Source: Artocarpus heterophyllus (taxonomy: Eukaryota; Streptophyta; Magnoliopsida; Rosales; Moraceae). Taken from it: a stretch of 64,000 nt of DNA. This document shows positions 45,742-58,972 of this stretch, one piece after another; position 1 is the first letter of the stretch; every line of letters starts with the position of its first letter. The DNA lies in the NCBI GenBank assembly GCA_025403435.1, contig JAJQZP010000049.1, forward strand, positions 1,183,487-1,247,486. The letters are read 5' to 3'. The notes beneath the pieces are model-generated. The model was not told the origin of the DNA. It was given only the letters and a program-made list of their open reading frames with translations, and searched no databases. Both the position numbers and the translations under genes were made by a program.

Positions 45742-47754
45742 TGTTGGAAACAAAGTGCGCAACGGAATTTTAAAATTTTTCATCAGAGTAATTTCCAAAA
45801 CACAAGTTTGACATGTTATATGTATAAATTAGACAGATCTTACTAACCTTAGTGTGCCGAACAACCTCCGCAACCTGTGTAGAGAAGTAACGTTCCAGAA
45901 GAGCCTCAACCAACTGGTCTTCTTCGCTATTCTCTGTCCACAACCGGAGTGAGTGTGGGCTCACACGTACAGCTCTTCCACCGGTGACTCTCCTTCCAAC
46001 CAATGGAGAGAACCCAAAGCTAGTGTTCGTGATCTGTGAACAAAAGCTTTCAAGGAGTTTTCAAATGCTCACTAGAAGGGTATCACTCTTAATCTCTCAA
46101 TTGATCTGAGTAAATTATAAGACTCACTCCCTTTATATATCTATTGGTCTTGGGGTCAGTTTGTATCAGATTAGGTCTCAAAAACTCGAAACAGAATTAA
46201 GTTCGGATCAATATCTGATAAGATCCGCGTGAAAATGCGTAATCTTATCTCCCGCTAATCGGCAGGCCGAACAGGCCAGTTCGGCAGGCCGACCACGCCA
46301 TTTGACAGGCCGAACTCTCGAGAAAAAATCTACGCGAATCTTTTATTTTCCACCTGAGATTCTAAAGGATAAAGTCTCAGTTTTGATTCAAATAACCCAA
46401 TAGAGAAGTTATCTGATCAAAACAAACTTTATCAAGATAATCACTAAGAAAATAAATCAATTCACAATAATTCTACAAGTTTATCTTATTCTAATTTGTC
46501 CAAAATTAAAACAACCGATAAACAGGCAAGAATTATCTGATCGCAATAATTCAACAAGTTTATCTTGAACTAATTTCTTACAAAATTAATTCAACCAATA
46601 AACAGACATGAATTATTTGATTTTTACAAATTTTAAACCAATCCGATAAATCCGACATAAGTCACTGATTATTAGAAAAGCACGCCGTGTCGTTATAGGA
46701 TTTTGTGAGCTAGCAAAGGGGACCAAAATGGACCTATAAAAATCAAGCTCATGATAATTATGAAACCCAATATCCCAGATATACATTTCACAATTATCAA
46801 CTCCAATGCTACTCCACTAAAAGCTTGGAGCTGCACTCTCCAACTTTATAGAATTACGAAGCTCGTGTAGCTAAGTCTCCATGACATATCATAGTGTATC
46901 GTATCCCCATATGATCATCCATAATCGGCTTAAGGACAAGTTCTGTCTTACCTTCCTGATTATTTTTTATCTTACGTTCCATTGTCTCACCATTAGAAAA
47001 CTTACCATCCAAAAATAGTATACCATTCGGTTACACCAATGTATCCAAATGGTTGAGCGCTCCCGTTTTCCAATTACAGGACAACGCATATAAGAGGATA
47101 TCATTACTCCTAAAGAGGAGCTATGGATTCCATATCTATGAATAACAAGTCTACGCTATCAAGAGTCATGCCTCCAATGCACCGGCATGCATACCACTAT
47201 AGAGATGTGGGAATCGCCCATTGGTACATCAAAAGACACAAGTCGAGACAACAGGCCCACTATTCATCTCAGGAATAAGATACAATACAAATGACTGTCT
47301 AAAGTGAATTGATTTGCCTAGACAGAATTATTAATCCAAATCAATTCACTTTATGTCCTGATCCAACACATCGTCACCTATGACAACGTGCCAATATTTC
47401 TATTGACGGAGTCAAACTCCGATGGTCAAGACAAACCATCTCCCAAAAGGGATATAGACAACAAAACAATCTTTACATGAATAAAGCACCCAACTTTATT
47501 CCCTCGATTGCGGATCATATGTTTTAGACCATCTCCTTAAGAATCGTGTCTTCCGCATAATCATCCCATCATATGCCCAATTCTTAAGGTTTAGACTGGC
47601 AGTCTCAGCCCAACTGTTTGCTTATCATACATTCAACAAATATGAACCTAAAGAGGACAAGATTTGGTATATTTAAATAAATAAATTCTTTATTGATAAA
47701 AATGTCTCCAAAAACGTTTTACATTTTTACTCCTTGGGGCATACATGTCTAACA
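45742..47754 (-). repeat. LTR B of tandem block (shared middle LTR)
   Basis: 2013 bp, with a TATA box (TATATAAA, minus) at 46132-46139. Palindrome units start at 46258, 46280 and 46301 (22, 21 bp). The left neighbour is a PBS and the right neighbour a polypurine tract complement (ATCTCCCACTTGC at 47755), so it serves as 5' LTR of region 1 and 3' LTR of region 2. Confidence 0.93.
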
Positions 47755-47792
47755 ATCTCCCACTTGCACTAAGTGAGTAAATACAGCAAATT

Positions 47793-50700
47793 TTACATCC
47801 CCATAGCTTCCACATGCCTCTCGAAGACTCTCCCATTAAGTGTCTTCATAAATGGATCAGCTAAATTGTCCTCTGACGCGATCTTGCACACCATGACATG
47901 CCCGCCCTCAATGAAGTCCTTTATCACATGACACTTCCGATCAATATGTTTACTCTTCTTGTGAAATCTTGGTTCCTTAGCATTAGCTACCGCCGTACTG
48001 TTATCACAATACAGTGATACCGCTTTATCCATACTAGGAACTACCTCAAGATCCCCAAGGAACTTGCGGAGCCACACTGCTTCTTTCGAAGCATCACTAG
48101 CCGCCACATACTCGGTCTCCATCATTGAATCCAAAGTGCAACCTTGCTTCGCACTTCTCCAACTAATGGCACCGCCTCCCAGAGTAAACACAAACCCCGA
48201 AGTCGATTTCCTAGAATTTAGATAGGGTTAAAAATCTGAATCAGTGTATCCTAGAGGAGTTAAATCCTCACCCGAATACACAAGCATATACCCTCGAGGC
48301 CTTCTCAGGTACTTAAAAATATGCTTTACCGCAACCCAATGGTTCGGTCTTGGATTTGCTTGAAATCGACTTACAATCCCGACCGCATAGCTAATATCCA
48401 GTCTGTACAAAGCATGGCATACAGGAGACTACCCACTGCCAAAGCATAAGGCACCTTCTTCATGTATTCACTTTCTTAATAAGACTTTGGAGAGTCTTTC
48501 TTAGAAAGAGTAATTCCAGAAATAGATGGTTGCCCACCTTTCTTGGAATCCTGCATTGTAAACCTCTTGAGAATTTTATCTATGTAGCCGGCCTGAGACA
48601 AAGCTACCATTTTGTTCTTCCTATCCCGAAAGATCTGGATACCGAGAACAAAATTAGCCTCACCTAAGTCCTTCATGTCAAACTGCTTGGTCAGCCATAA
48701 TTTGACCGATGACAACGCCCCAACGTCATTACCAATTAGCAGAATGTCATCCACATAGAGCAGTAGAAAAACCACCTTCCGATCCTTAATGTGTTTGTAA
48801 ACACATGGTTCATCCACATTTTGTGAGAACCCATAAGTCTTGATCACTTGATCAAATCTTATGTCCCAAGAACAGGATGCCTGCTTAAGTGCATAAATTG
48901 ACTTTAGCAACTTACAAACCTTACCCTCTTGACCCACGACCTTGAACCAGTCTGGTTGTTTTATATAAATGGACTCATCAAGATAGCCATTCAGGAAAGC
49001 CGTCTTGACATCCATCTACCAAATCTCATAGTCGAGAGCGGCAACTATGGACAAGAGAATCCGGATGGACTTAAGCATGGCTATAGGCGAAAAGGTTTCC
49101 TCATAATCGATTCCTTCCTTTTGCGTAAAACCCTTAGCTACCAGTCTAGCCTTAAAGGTTTTGACCTTTCCATCCACTACTCTTTTCTTCTTGTAGATCC
49201 ACTTACACCCTATGGGTTTTACCCCTTCGGGAAGATCTACAAGCTCCCAGACCCGATTAGTCTCCATAGACTTCATCTCTATGTTCATGGCCTCTGTCCA
49301 GAGTCTTGAATCAACATCCTCCATAGCTTCTGCGTTAGTATAAGGATCCCTGTCATGTTCATCCGGTTCAGCCAAGAAGACCTCCCCATTGAACATATAC
49401 CTTTCTGGTTGACACCCGATCCTCCCACTATGTCGAAGCCCCTGAGGTTGTTGTTCAGGTTTGTTTGGTTTTTCTACACCAATCGGAATGGTTTCGTTCG
49501 GAACCTCCGGAGTGAACAGATCACTCCTTAACTCCTCAAGCACCACTTTGCTTTGAGGTTTAAAGTCGTCCATGTAACTCTCCTCAAGGAAAGTTGCATT
49601 AGTTGAAACCACGACTTTATTTTCCTTTGGGTTATAAAAATAACCCCCTTTAGTCCCTTTTGGATATCCTACAAACACGTAAACTTTCGAACGTGCTTCC
49701 AACTTATTCAGATCCTTAAACAGGATATGAGCTGGACATCCCCATATGCGAATATGGTTTAAGGATGTCTTCCGTCTTGTCCACAACTCGTGAGGAGTTT
49801 TAGGGACCGATTTTGAAGGCACATTGTTCAAAAGATAACATGCGGTTTGTAGTGCATATCCCCAAAAGGATAAAGGCAATGATGAATAACTCATCATGGA
49901 CCGAATCATGTCCAACAAAGTCCTATTCCTTCTCTCTGCTACGCCATTCTGCTGCGGAGTGCCCGACGCAGTCAAATGGGATAAAATCACATTCTCTAAC
50001 AAGTGTCCCAAGAACTCATCAGAAAGGTATTCCCCACCTCGATTAGATCGTAGTGTCTTTATGGGTCTACCCAATTGCTTTTCCACTTCAGCCTGAAACT
50101 CCCTAAACTTATCATAAGTTTTGCTTTTGTGGTGCATTAGCTACACGTACCCATATCTTGAGTAATCATCAATAAAAGTGACTCAATACTCATATCCTCC
50201 TCGTGCCCGAATGTTCAACGGCCCGCAAACATCACTATGCACAAGTTTTAGAACCCCTTTGGCCCTATTGCCCTTAGACCCGTATGGCCTTTTGGTCATT
50301 TTACCCTCCAAACAAGATTCACATTGAGGTATAGATTCCACCTTTAAGTGACTTAAAGGTCCATCCCTTACCAACCTTTGAATCCTGTTCAGGTTAATAT
50401 GGCCAAGGCGTAAATGCCAAAGATAAGTCTTATTAGAGTGAGAAGATTTAAGTCTTTTTGAGTCATTATCATTTATCTCAGCATTAAGCAATCAGTCCAT
50501 CTTAGGTTTGATAAAGTATAGATTATTTTGCATCCATCCAGAACAGATAAAAGATTTGTTTTTACAAATCACCACTTTTTCATTAAAAGATACCACGTAG
50601 GAGTCTTTAAATAAAGAAGATACAGAAATTAAATTCCTTTTAAATTTAGGAACATAAAAACAATCTCACAAAATTAAATTCCTATAATTATCAAAATAAA

Positions 50701-51719
50701 GATGGACATCTCCCACAACTTCCGTTGAGACCAAGGACCCATCCCCTATCCGAAGCGTTAAGTCTTCACGTAGTAGACTTCTCGTTTCTTTGAATCCCTG
50801 CAGAGAAACACAAACATGATTAGTTGCACCGGAATCTATGACCCAGATGTCATTGGATTCCTCAACCAAACAAGTTTCTTAATATAGAAGATCACACCTA
50901 CCTCCTTTGGAAAGGAAGTCCTTACAATGCTTCTTTATATGCCCAACCTTACCACAGAAGAAGCGCTTAAGCTTTTTTGGGTTCTTCTTCTTCTTCTTTT
51001 TGCTCTTGGTAGCAACAAAAATAGAAGGCTTCCCACTCTTGGCCCGTTGCTTCTTTCCATTCTCAGAGTTAGGATTGGAACCAGAAGCAGCTACCATATT
51101 GGCCTCACCACCAGCAAGAGACTCCCTGATCAGTAGTTCAAACTCCTGTAACTGTTTCATCAGTTCTGTCAAGGTCATATCCCGTCTATTGCTTAAATTA
51201 AAAGTAGCTCTAAACGGAATAAATTCCTTAGACATAGTCTCAAAGACCATAGTCATCTAAGTTTCGGCATCGATGTCGGCTCCTTTGGTTTGAGCCTCAG
51301 CGAGGTAACCCATAACCAACATCATGTGCTCCATTACAGATGTCCCCGGTCTCTGTCTACAGTTTAAGAGTTCTGAAGAGCCTCTGCCGCTTTGTTATGG
51401 CCTGGCCTCCAAACATGTCCTCAAGATTATCCAAGATCTGCTTTGCAGTCTCATAATCCTGATGTTGAGCCTGCAGCACGTTGTTCATGCTAGCCATAAC
51501 ATAGCAGCGGGCCTGTTCATTAGCATCTTTCCAGCGATCGTACGCTTGGAATTGTTCATTACTTGAGTCTCCCGTAGGCTCGGGAGGACAAGGGGTTGTC
51601 AGTACATATTTTAGTTTCTCAAAGGATCGGACAATGTCTAGGTTCTGTTTCCAATCGTTATAATTCTCACCGGTTAATTGGTTTTTGTCAAGTATCGATG
51701 ATAAAGCGTTTTTAGACAT
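47793..51719 (-). pseudogene. gag-pol: gag-pol remnant, internal region 2 of tandem block
   Basis: The reading goes from the ATG at 51719 to a stop at 47793. Gag has a lesion near 51370 and a TAG replacing a glutamine codon near 51257. The knuckle reads [14 protein letters not shown] with the first cysteine changed to arginine (about 50965-51000). Protease [11 protein letters not shown], integrase (LRSNRGGE, catalytic D changed to N, about 50045), RT with LLLYVDD (about 48745) and RNase H follow. Further breaks include a Trp-to-stop change at about 49017 and breaks near 50140, 50170, 50492 and 48230. Unlike region 1 it keeps the Gag C-terminal half. Confidence 0.92.
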
Positions 51720-53339
51720 TTTCAATCTACAATAAAGAATCATATACCAAACATAAGCAAACATATATAATAATTTAGTAAGATAACACAACCATGTAAA
51801 ATCATACAAATGTGTTTATATGTCAAAACCTTGAAAATATCACAACCTTACAACGATAATTCCCAACTTAGAATTCAACAAGCTCCTAGGGGAGTCATGC
51901 CAACTTCAATTAGGTACACGGATCCCCTCTTGATTAATATATGCCATCCAGGACCCGTATGGTCCAGCATATACTAATAATCATTTCTTTGGCCATTAAT
52001 TTTATTAACAGAGCTCCTAGGGGAGGTTAATAATAAATTAACGTGAGTATATAACCACCGTTTCAATATTTTATCCATGATTTATAATTACCACCTAGGG
52101 GTGTGCAACCATAAATCATACTAAAATACCTTATCCTTTCAGAGATCGAATCTGGTACATGATAGAAATCCCTTCCTAGGAGTCGGGACCACCATGTTCT
52201 TCCTATGGACCAACGATCTTTGAAAACCTTCTCCCACTCAATCTTTTGAAGTCAAGGTTTTATTTTAAAATTATGCATGAACAATTTTAATATGAGCGGC
52301 ACTCCCTATCCTATATGACATGTTATCAATATACATGGTAAACATATTATAATGCAAACAAGCAAAGCAATCAAGCAAACCCACAAGCAAAATAATAATA
52401 ACCGTAATATTATGGTTCCACCCTAGGGAATAGAAAACTAAGATTACAAGAGAATAATCGAGACATTTATCGATTCTTCATCCTTGAATCCTCAAGCTGT
52501 ATCCTTCTTCATGTAATATCCATCTTCAAGTCTTCAATCCCATATGAATCAAATACTTCATATTTTCGGTCATATCCAAATTTAATGTTTCTCAGAATCA
52601 TCCCAAAAATAAACTTAAAACTGCACAGGAAAAATTGCACCTTTTCTGGACACTTGGCAGCTCTCGGTCGGCAAACCGATCTGGATGGTCGGCCTGCCGA
52701 TCATGAAGGTTCAGCCTACCGGCAGAGCACCAAAATTTCTACCCCACTGTCGGCCTGCTGGACCACACGTCTGGCCTGTCGATCTGTGACCTTCGGCTTG
52801 TCGAACTGTGAGGTCTGGCATGCCGACGAGCAGAAAACCATCATTCCAAAAAATACAATTTTAATGCAATTCATCAATTTTATTTTCAACAATTCAAAAA
52901 CATAAAATTAGAGACTCAGGAAATACCTGGAGGCGTCATCATCAATCTTCTAGATCCGACTTCTCGATCCGTCTTCTCTGAATAATTATTTAATTACAAA
53001 ATTCTTACAAATTAAAAATTAAATAACAATTCCTAGACAGAGATGATAGTCTGCCATCTAATTACATGAAAAACCTAGATACACATTCTAACCTCTAAGG
53101 AACCATAACCGGTATTAATTAATTAATAAATAATTAGACAACGATTTAATCAACCATAATTAATTAATAAACATTCACCACATAATCCATGACAACATAT
53201 ATATTATATAGAAACCTAGAGTGCCGTCACTCTATAAAATTCAATTCAAGCATAGGAGAGTTTAAGATCACAAAATTTATGCATATAACATGATCACAAA
53301 CTTGAAAATTTATGTAAAAACCATGGCTCTGATACCAAT
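51720..53339 (-). other. Leader of internal region 2
   Basis: It holds the CCTAGG hairpin cluster (motifs near 51893, 52016, 52095 and 52176) and the palindrome array at 52667-52827. The PBS complement ends at 53339, next to LTR C. About 20 bp near 52220 are lost compared with region 1. Confidence 0.88.
52667..52827. repeat. Palindrome array in leader of internal region 2
   Basis: Units start at about 52667, 52688, 52710, 52749, 52770, 52792 and 52813: steps 21, 22, 39 (one unit lost), 21, 22, 21. The missing unit falls at the same place as the gap in element C. Confidence 0.85.
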
Positions 53340-55350
53340 TGTTGGATACAAAGTGCGCAGCGGAATTTTAAAATTTTTCATCAGAGTAATTTCTAAAACA
53401 CAAGTTTGACATGTTATATTTATAAATTAGACAGATCTTACTAACCTCAGTGTGCCGAAGAACCTCCGCAACCTATGTAGAGAAGTAATGTTCCAGAAGA
53501 GCCTCAACCAACTGGTCTTCTTTGCTATTCTCTGTCCACAACCGGAGTGAGTGTGGGCTCACACTTACAGCTCTTCCACCGGTGACTCTCCTTCCAACTA
53601 ATAGAGAGAACCCAAAGCTAGTGTTTGTGATTTGTGAACAAAAGCTCTCAGGGAGTTTTCAGATGCTCACTAGAAGAGTATCACTCTTAATCTCTCAATT
53701 GATCTGAGTAAATCATAAGACTCAATCCCTTTATATATCTATTGGTCCTGGGGTCAGTCCGTATTAGATTAGGTCTCAAAATCTCGAAACAGAATCAAGT
53801 TCGGATCAATATCTGATAAGATCCACATGAAAACGCGTAATCTTATCTCCCGCTGATTGGCAGGCTGAACATTCTAATCGACAGGCCGACCATGTCATTC
53901 GACAGGCCGAACTCCCGAGAAAAAATCTCCGTGAATCTTTTATTTTCCACCCGAGATTCTAAAGGATAAAGTCTCAGTTTTGATTCAAATAACCCAATAG
54001 AGAAGTTATCTGATCAAAACAAACTTTATCAAGATAATCTCTAAGAAAATAAATCAATTCACAATAATTCTACAAGTTTATCTTATTCTAATTTGTCCAA
54101 AATTAAAACAACCGATAAACAGACAAGAATTATCTGATCGCAATAATTCAACAAGTTTATCTTGAACTAATTTCTTACAAAATTAATTCAACCGATAAAC
54201 AAACATGAATTATTTGACTCTTACAAATTTTAAACCAATCTGATAAATTTGATATAAGTCACCAATTATTGGAAAATCACGCCGAGTCGTTATAGGACTT
54301 TGTGAGCTAGCAAAGGGGACCAAAATGGACCTATAAAGTTCAAGCTCATGATAATTATGAAACCCAATATCCAAGATATACATTTCACAATTATTAACTC
54401 CAACGCTACTCCACAAAAAGCTTGGAGCTGCACTCTCCAACTTTATAGAATTACGAAGCTCGTGTAGCTAAGTCTCCATGACATGTCATAGTGTATTGTA
54501 TCCCCATATGATAATCCATAATGGGCTTAAGGACAAGTTCTGTCTTACCTTCCCGATTATTTTTTATCTTACGTTCCATTGTCTCACCATTAGAAAACTT
54601 ACCATCCAAAGAGAGTATACCATTCGGTTACACCTATGTATCCAAATGGTTGAGCGCTCCAGTTTTCCAATTGCAGGACAACGCATATAAGAGGATATCA
54701 TTACTCCTAAAGAGGAGCTATGGATAACATATCTATGAATAACAAGTCTACGCTATCAAGAGTCATGCCTCCAATGCACCGGCATGCATACCACTATAGA
54801 GATGTGGGAGTCACCCATTGGTACATCAAAAGACACAAGTCGAGACAACGGGCCCACTATTCATCTCAGGATTAAGATACAATACAAATGATTGTCTAAA
54901 GTGAATTGATTTGCCAAGACAGAATTATTAATCCAAATCAATTCACTTTATGTCCCAATCCAACACTTCGTCACCTATGACAACGTGCCAATGTTTCTAT
55001 TCACAGAGTCCAACTCCGATGGTCAAGACAAACCATCTCCCAAAAGGGATATAGACAACATAACAATCTTTACATGAATAAAGTGCCCAACTTTATTCCC
55101 TCGATTGCGGATCATATGTTTTAGACCATCTCCTTAAGAATCGTGTCTTCCGCATAATCATCCCATCATATGCCCAATTCTTAAGGTTTAGACTGACAGT
55201 CTCAGACTGCTGTTTGCTTATGATACATTCAACAAATATGATCCTAAAGAGGACAAGATTTGGTATATTTAAATAAATAAATTCTTTATTGATAAAAATG
55301 TCTCCAAAAACGTTTTACATTTTTTCTCCTTAGGGCATACATGTCTAACA
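53340..55350 (-). repeat. LTR C of tandem block (outer 5' LTR)
   Basis: 2011 bp from TGTTGGATACAAAG to CATACATGTCTAACA. Minus-strand TATATAAA is at 53730-53737. Palindrome units start at 53856, 53877 and 53898 (21, 21). It shares the ACATTCT spacer between the first units with LTR A but not with LTR B. Confidence 0.93.
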
Positions 55351-55355
55351 ACTAT
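55351..55355. repeat. Target-site duplication of the tandem block, right copy (actat)
   Basis: It directly follows the LTR end CTAACA at 55350 and matches 38510-38514. Confidence 0.93.
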
Positions 55356-56502
55356 GCCTTTTGCAACAAAAAAAAAAGCAATTTAGGTGCATTGTCTAAT
55401 CCAACTGATTTAGTCTTAACTCCAAATTGAGTGAGAATGAAGGAATAAAAGGTAGGAAAAAAAACATAGCACTTTAATTGAGATTTAAGTAGATAAATCA
55501 AGGTAAACCGTGAACAATCATCTGGATACAAAAGGTTTGAACAGAACCTATTCAACTAATGCTAACAATGTGACTATTGGGTAGAGTGACAAAAGAATTG
55601 ATCATAGGTGAAGAAGCTTTGAACAAATTCAGAGAGCAATAGACATACTCTGGATTTGCAAGGTCAAAAACGCAATGAGTTGTTGGCATTGATTAACACT
55701 CAAAGAATTGAAAGATGTCTCTGGTGAGCCTGCACAAGAATGTTGATCAACAACTCAAGTGTTTTGATTAGCTTAAACCCATTATTGGGTCCCTTTGGCC
55801 TGAGTACAAGTCTTTGTCTTACAACCTGGTGCATATCCATGAAGCTTGTAACACTTCTCTATGGTGTGACCTTGTAGGCCACAATAAGTGCAAAAAGGAT
55901 GTTCACGTTTGGACTTGGAAGTCTAAGTCACTACACTGACGAAGCTCTGGTGTTGATACCGAGTAAATCTAAACTCGAAAAATGCCTTGCTGAATTTTGT
56001 TATTGTTCCTTCTGATCCACCATGGCAAAGACATTAGTGATAGGAGGAATAGGTTCCATAAGAAGGGTCAGTGTGTGAATTTGAGCATATGAATCATTAA
56101 GATGCGTAAGGATTTGGAGAACATACTGTTGTTGTTGGTAATCTATTTATGCCTTCACATTGACAAAGGTACAAACACAATTGGTTGAAATTCTTTCAGT
56201 TCATCCCAAAGAGTCTTAAGATGAGTATAGTGAGTATGCACATCAAGAAAGTCATGAGCCAAAACAACCAAATGTGTCCTCAATTGCAAAATTCTTGGCC
56301 CCCTTATCTAATAAAATCTCCCAAAAAGACCACAACAGTCAATGTAAAACAAGCTATCAGCGATTTTGCCAGTCACAGCATTGAAAATCCATGAAATAAC
56401 CATATAATTGCAACAAATCTAAGCTCCAAAGAAGAGATAACTAGATCCAGGACATGGAAGGGTACCATAAAGGAAGAAAAGCATGTTTTCAGCTATGAGA
56501 GC
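55356..56502 (-). pseudogene. gag-pol: Copia element H: gag zinc knuckle to integrase N-terminal remnant
   Basis: Minus-strand motifs are a Gag LWDELKEF stretch (about 56200), the CCHC knuckle CTYCGLQGHTIEKC (55851-55892) and integrase DDCSRFTLIYLLKS with DNAPKLLF near 55390-55540. Stops and frameshifts are frequent. The reading continues at 38514 after the tandem block. The upstream part of gag is cut off at 56502 by element F's LTR. Confidence 0.82.
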
Positions 56503-57006
56503 TGTTGAAAAATGAGTATGCAGCGGAATTAAAAAAATTAGTTAAAACGTTTTGCCAAAAACAAGTTAAACATGCTATGTATATAAATTAATTAAAGATT
56601 TTTCTTCCCTCTTCTTAGGCCAGAAAACCACAGGAATTGCTACGAGAGAATTTCTATCAAAAGAGCCTCAACCAACTATAATTTTTTGTCATTCTAGTTC
56701 CACGATCGGAATGGGATTACTTACATGACGTTCAATCTTTCCTCAGGCAACCATTCCTTACAACTAGAGAAAACCAATAGCTAAGGTTCTAGATGTTAAA
56801 CAATAGTTCTATGCAAGTTTCAGAGTCTTTTTAGCAAAATACTCTTCTCCAAATCTCTCAAAGGATCTAAGAAATAATAAAAACTTGTTCCCTGTCAAAT
56901 TGGGAATACTCCTTATCAGCTTTGGCTTTAAAATTTGAGTTTGAATCAATTTCTCGTTATAAAAACGTGTAAGATGGGGATTGCCATGCTGGTAGGGGCA
57001 GTCAAC
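56503..57006 (-). repeat. 3' LTR of element F, first part (split)
   Basis: It starts TGTTGAAAAATGAG and keeps GCAGCGGAATT and other landmarks of the family LTR at lower identity, so F is an older, diverged member. It is interrupted at 57007 by a solo LTR and resumes at 58973. Confidence 0.8.
57002..57006. repeat. Target-site duplication of solo LTR, left copy (tcaac)
   Basis: tcaac precedes TGTTGGAAACACG at 57007 and recurs at 58968-58972. Confidence 0.92.
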
Positions 57007-58967
57007 TGTTGGAAACACGATGCGCAGCGGAATTTTAAAAATTTTCATCAGAGTAATTTCTAAAACACAAGTTTGACATGTTATATGTATAAATTAGATA
57101 GATCTTACAAACCTTTGTGTGAAGAACCTCCGCAGCCTGTGAAGAGAAGTAATGTTCCAGAAGAGCCTCAACCAACTGGTCTTCTTTGCTATTCTCTATC
57201 CACAAACGGAGTGAGTGTGGGCTCACACGTATAGCTCCTCCACTGGTGACTCTACTTCCAACCAAGAGAGAGAACCTAAAGCTAATATTCGTGATTTGTG
57301 AACAAAAGCTCTCACGGAGTTTTTCAGATGCTCACTAGAAGAGTATCACTCTTAATCTCTCAATTGATCTGAGTAAAACATGAGACTCACTCCCTTTATA
57401 TAGCCCTTGGTCCTGGAGTCAGTCCTTATCAGATTAGGTCTCAAAAACTCGAAACAGAATCAAGTTCGGATCAATATATGATAAGATCCATGTGAAAATG
57501 CGTAATCTTATCTCTCGCTGATCGGCAGGCTGAACAGGCCAGTTCGGCAGGCCGAACTCCCGAGAAAAAATCTCCGCGAATCTTTTATTTTCCACCCGAG
57601 ATTCTAAAGGATAAAGTCTCAGTTTTGATTCAAATAACCCAATAGAGAAGATATATGCTCAAAACAAACTTTATCAAGATAATCTCTAAGAAAATAAATC
57701 AATTCACAATAATTCTACAAGTTTATTTTGATCTAATTTATCCAAAATTAAATCAACCGATAAACAGACAAGAATTATCTGATACAATAATTCAACAAGT
57801 TTATCTTAAATTAATTTTATTACAAAATTAATTCAACCAATAAACAGACATGAATTATTTGATTTTTACAAATTTTAAACCAATCCGATAAATCCGACAT
57901 AAGTCACCGATTATTGGAAAAGCACGCCGTGTCGTTACAGGATTTTGTGAGCTAGCAAAAGGGACCAAAATGGACCTATAAAATTCAAGCTCATGATAAT
58001 TATGAAACCCAATATCCCAGATATACATTTCACAATTATCAACTCCAATGCTACTCCACTAAAAGCTTAGAGCTGCACTCTCGAGCTAAGTCTCCATGAC
58101 ATATCAAAGTGTATTGTATCCCCATATGATAATCCATAATCCGCTTAAGGACAAGTTCTGTCTTACCTTCCCGATTATTTTTATCTCACGTTCCATTGTC
58201 TCACCATCAGAAAACTTACCATCCAAAGATAGTATACCATTCGGTTACACCTATGTATCCAAATGGTTGAGCGCTCTAGTTTTTCAATTACAGGACAACA
58301 CATATAAGAGGATATCATTACTCCTAAAGAGGAGCTATGGATTCCATATCTATGAATAACAAGTCTACGCTATCAAGAGTCATGCCTCCAATGCACCGGC
58401 ATGCATACCACTATAGAGATGTGGGAGTCACCCATTGGTACATCAAAAGACACAAGTCGAGACAACGGGCCCACTATTCATCTCAGGATTAAGATACAAT
58501 TCAAGTGATTGTTTAAAGTGAATCGATTTGCCAAGATAGAATTATTGATCCAAATCAATTCACTTTATGTCCCTATCCAACACATTGTCACCTATGACAA
58601 CGCGCCAATGTTTCGATTCACAGACTCCAACTCCGATGGCCAAGACAAACCATCTCCCAAAGGGGATATAGACAACATAACAATCTTTACATGAATAAAG
58701 TGCCCAACTTTATTCCCTCGATTGTGGATCATATGTTTTAGACCATCACATTAAGAATTGTGTCTTCCGCATAATTATCCCATCATACGCCCAATTCTTA
58801 AGGTTTAGACCGACAGTCTCAAACTATTGTTTGCTTAACATACATTCAACAAATATGAACGTAAAGAGGACAAGATTTGGTATATATAAATGAATAAATT
58901 CTTTATTGATAAAAATGTTTCCAAAAATGTGTTACATTTTTACTCCTTAGGGCATACATGTCTAACA
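57007..58967 (-). mobile_element. Solo LTR of the long-LTR copia family
   Basis: 1961 bp from TGTTGGAAACACG to CATACATGTCTAACA with perfect 5-bp duplication tcaac and LTR sequence of element F on both sides. Minus-strand TATATAAA is at 57395-57402. Two palindrome units start at 57521 and 57543. No PBS or polypurine tract adjoins it. Confidence 0.93.
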
Positions 58968-58972
58968 TCAAC
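58968..58972. repeat. Target-site duplication of solo LTR, right copy (tcaac)
   Basis: It directly follows CTAACA at 58967. Confidence 0.92.

Larger units (their letters stand above)
38515..55350 (-). mobile_element. Tandem recombinant copia element: LTR-internal-LTR-internal-LTR
   Basis: Three LTRs (38515-40545, 45742-47754, 53340-55350) alternate with two internal regions (5196 and 5585 bp), all minus strand. The only target duplication found is actat at the outer ends. The middle LTR is flanked by a PBS on one side and a polypurine tract on the other, with no duplication. This is the expected product of unequal crossing-over between LTRs, not of two independent insertions. The whole block sits in the integrase of element H. 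Confidence 0.92.

Noticed and set aside
45742..47754. Middle LTR of the tandem block as an independent solo-LTR insertion
   Set aside because: It is flanked by a PBS and a polypurine tract instead of a 5-bp duplication.
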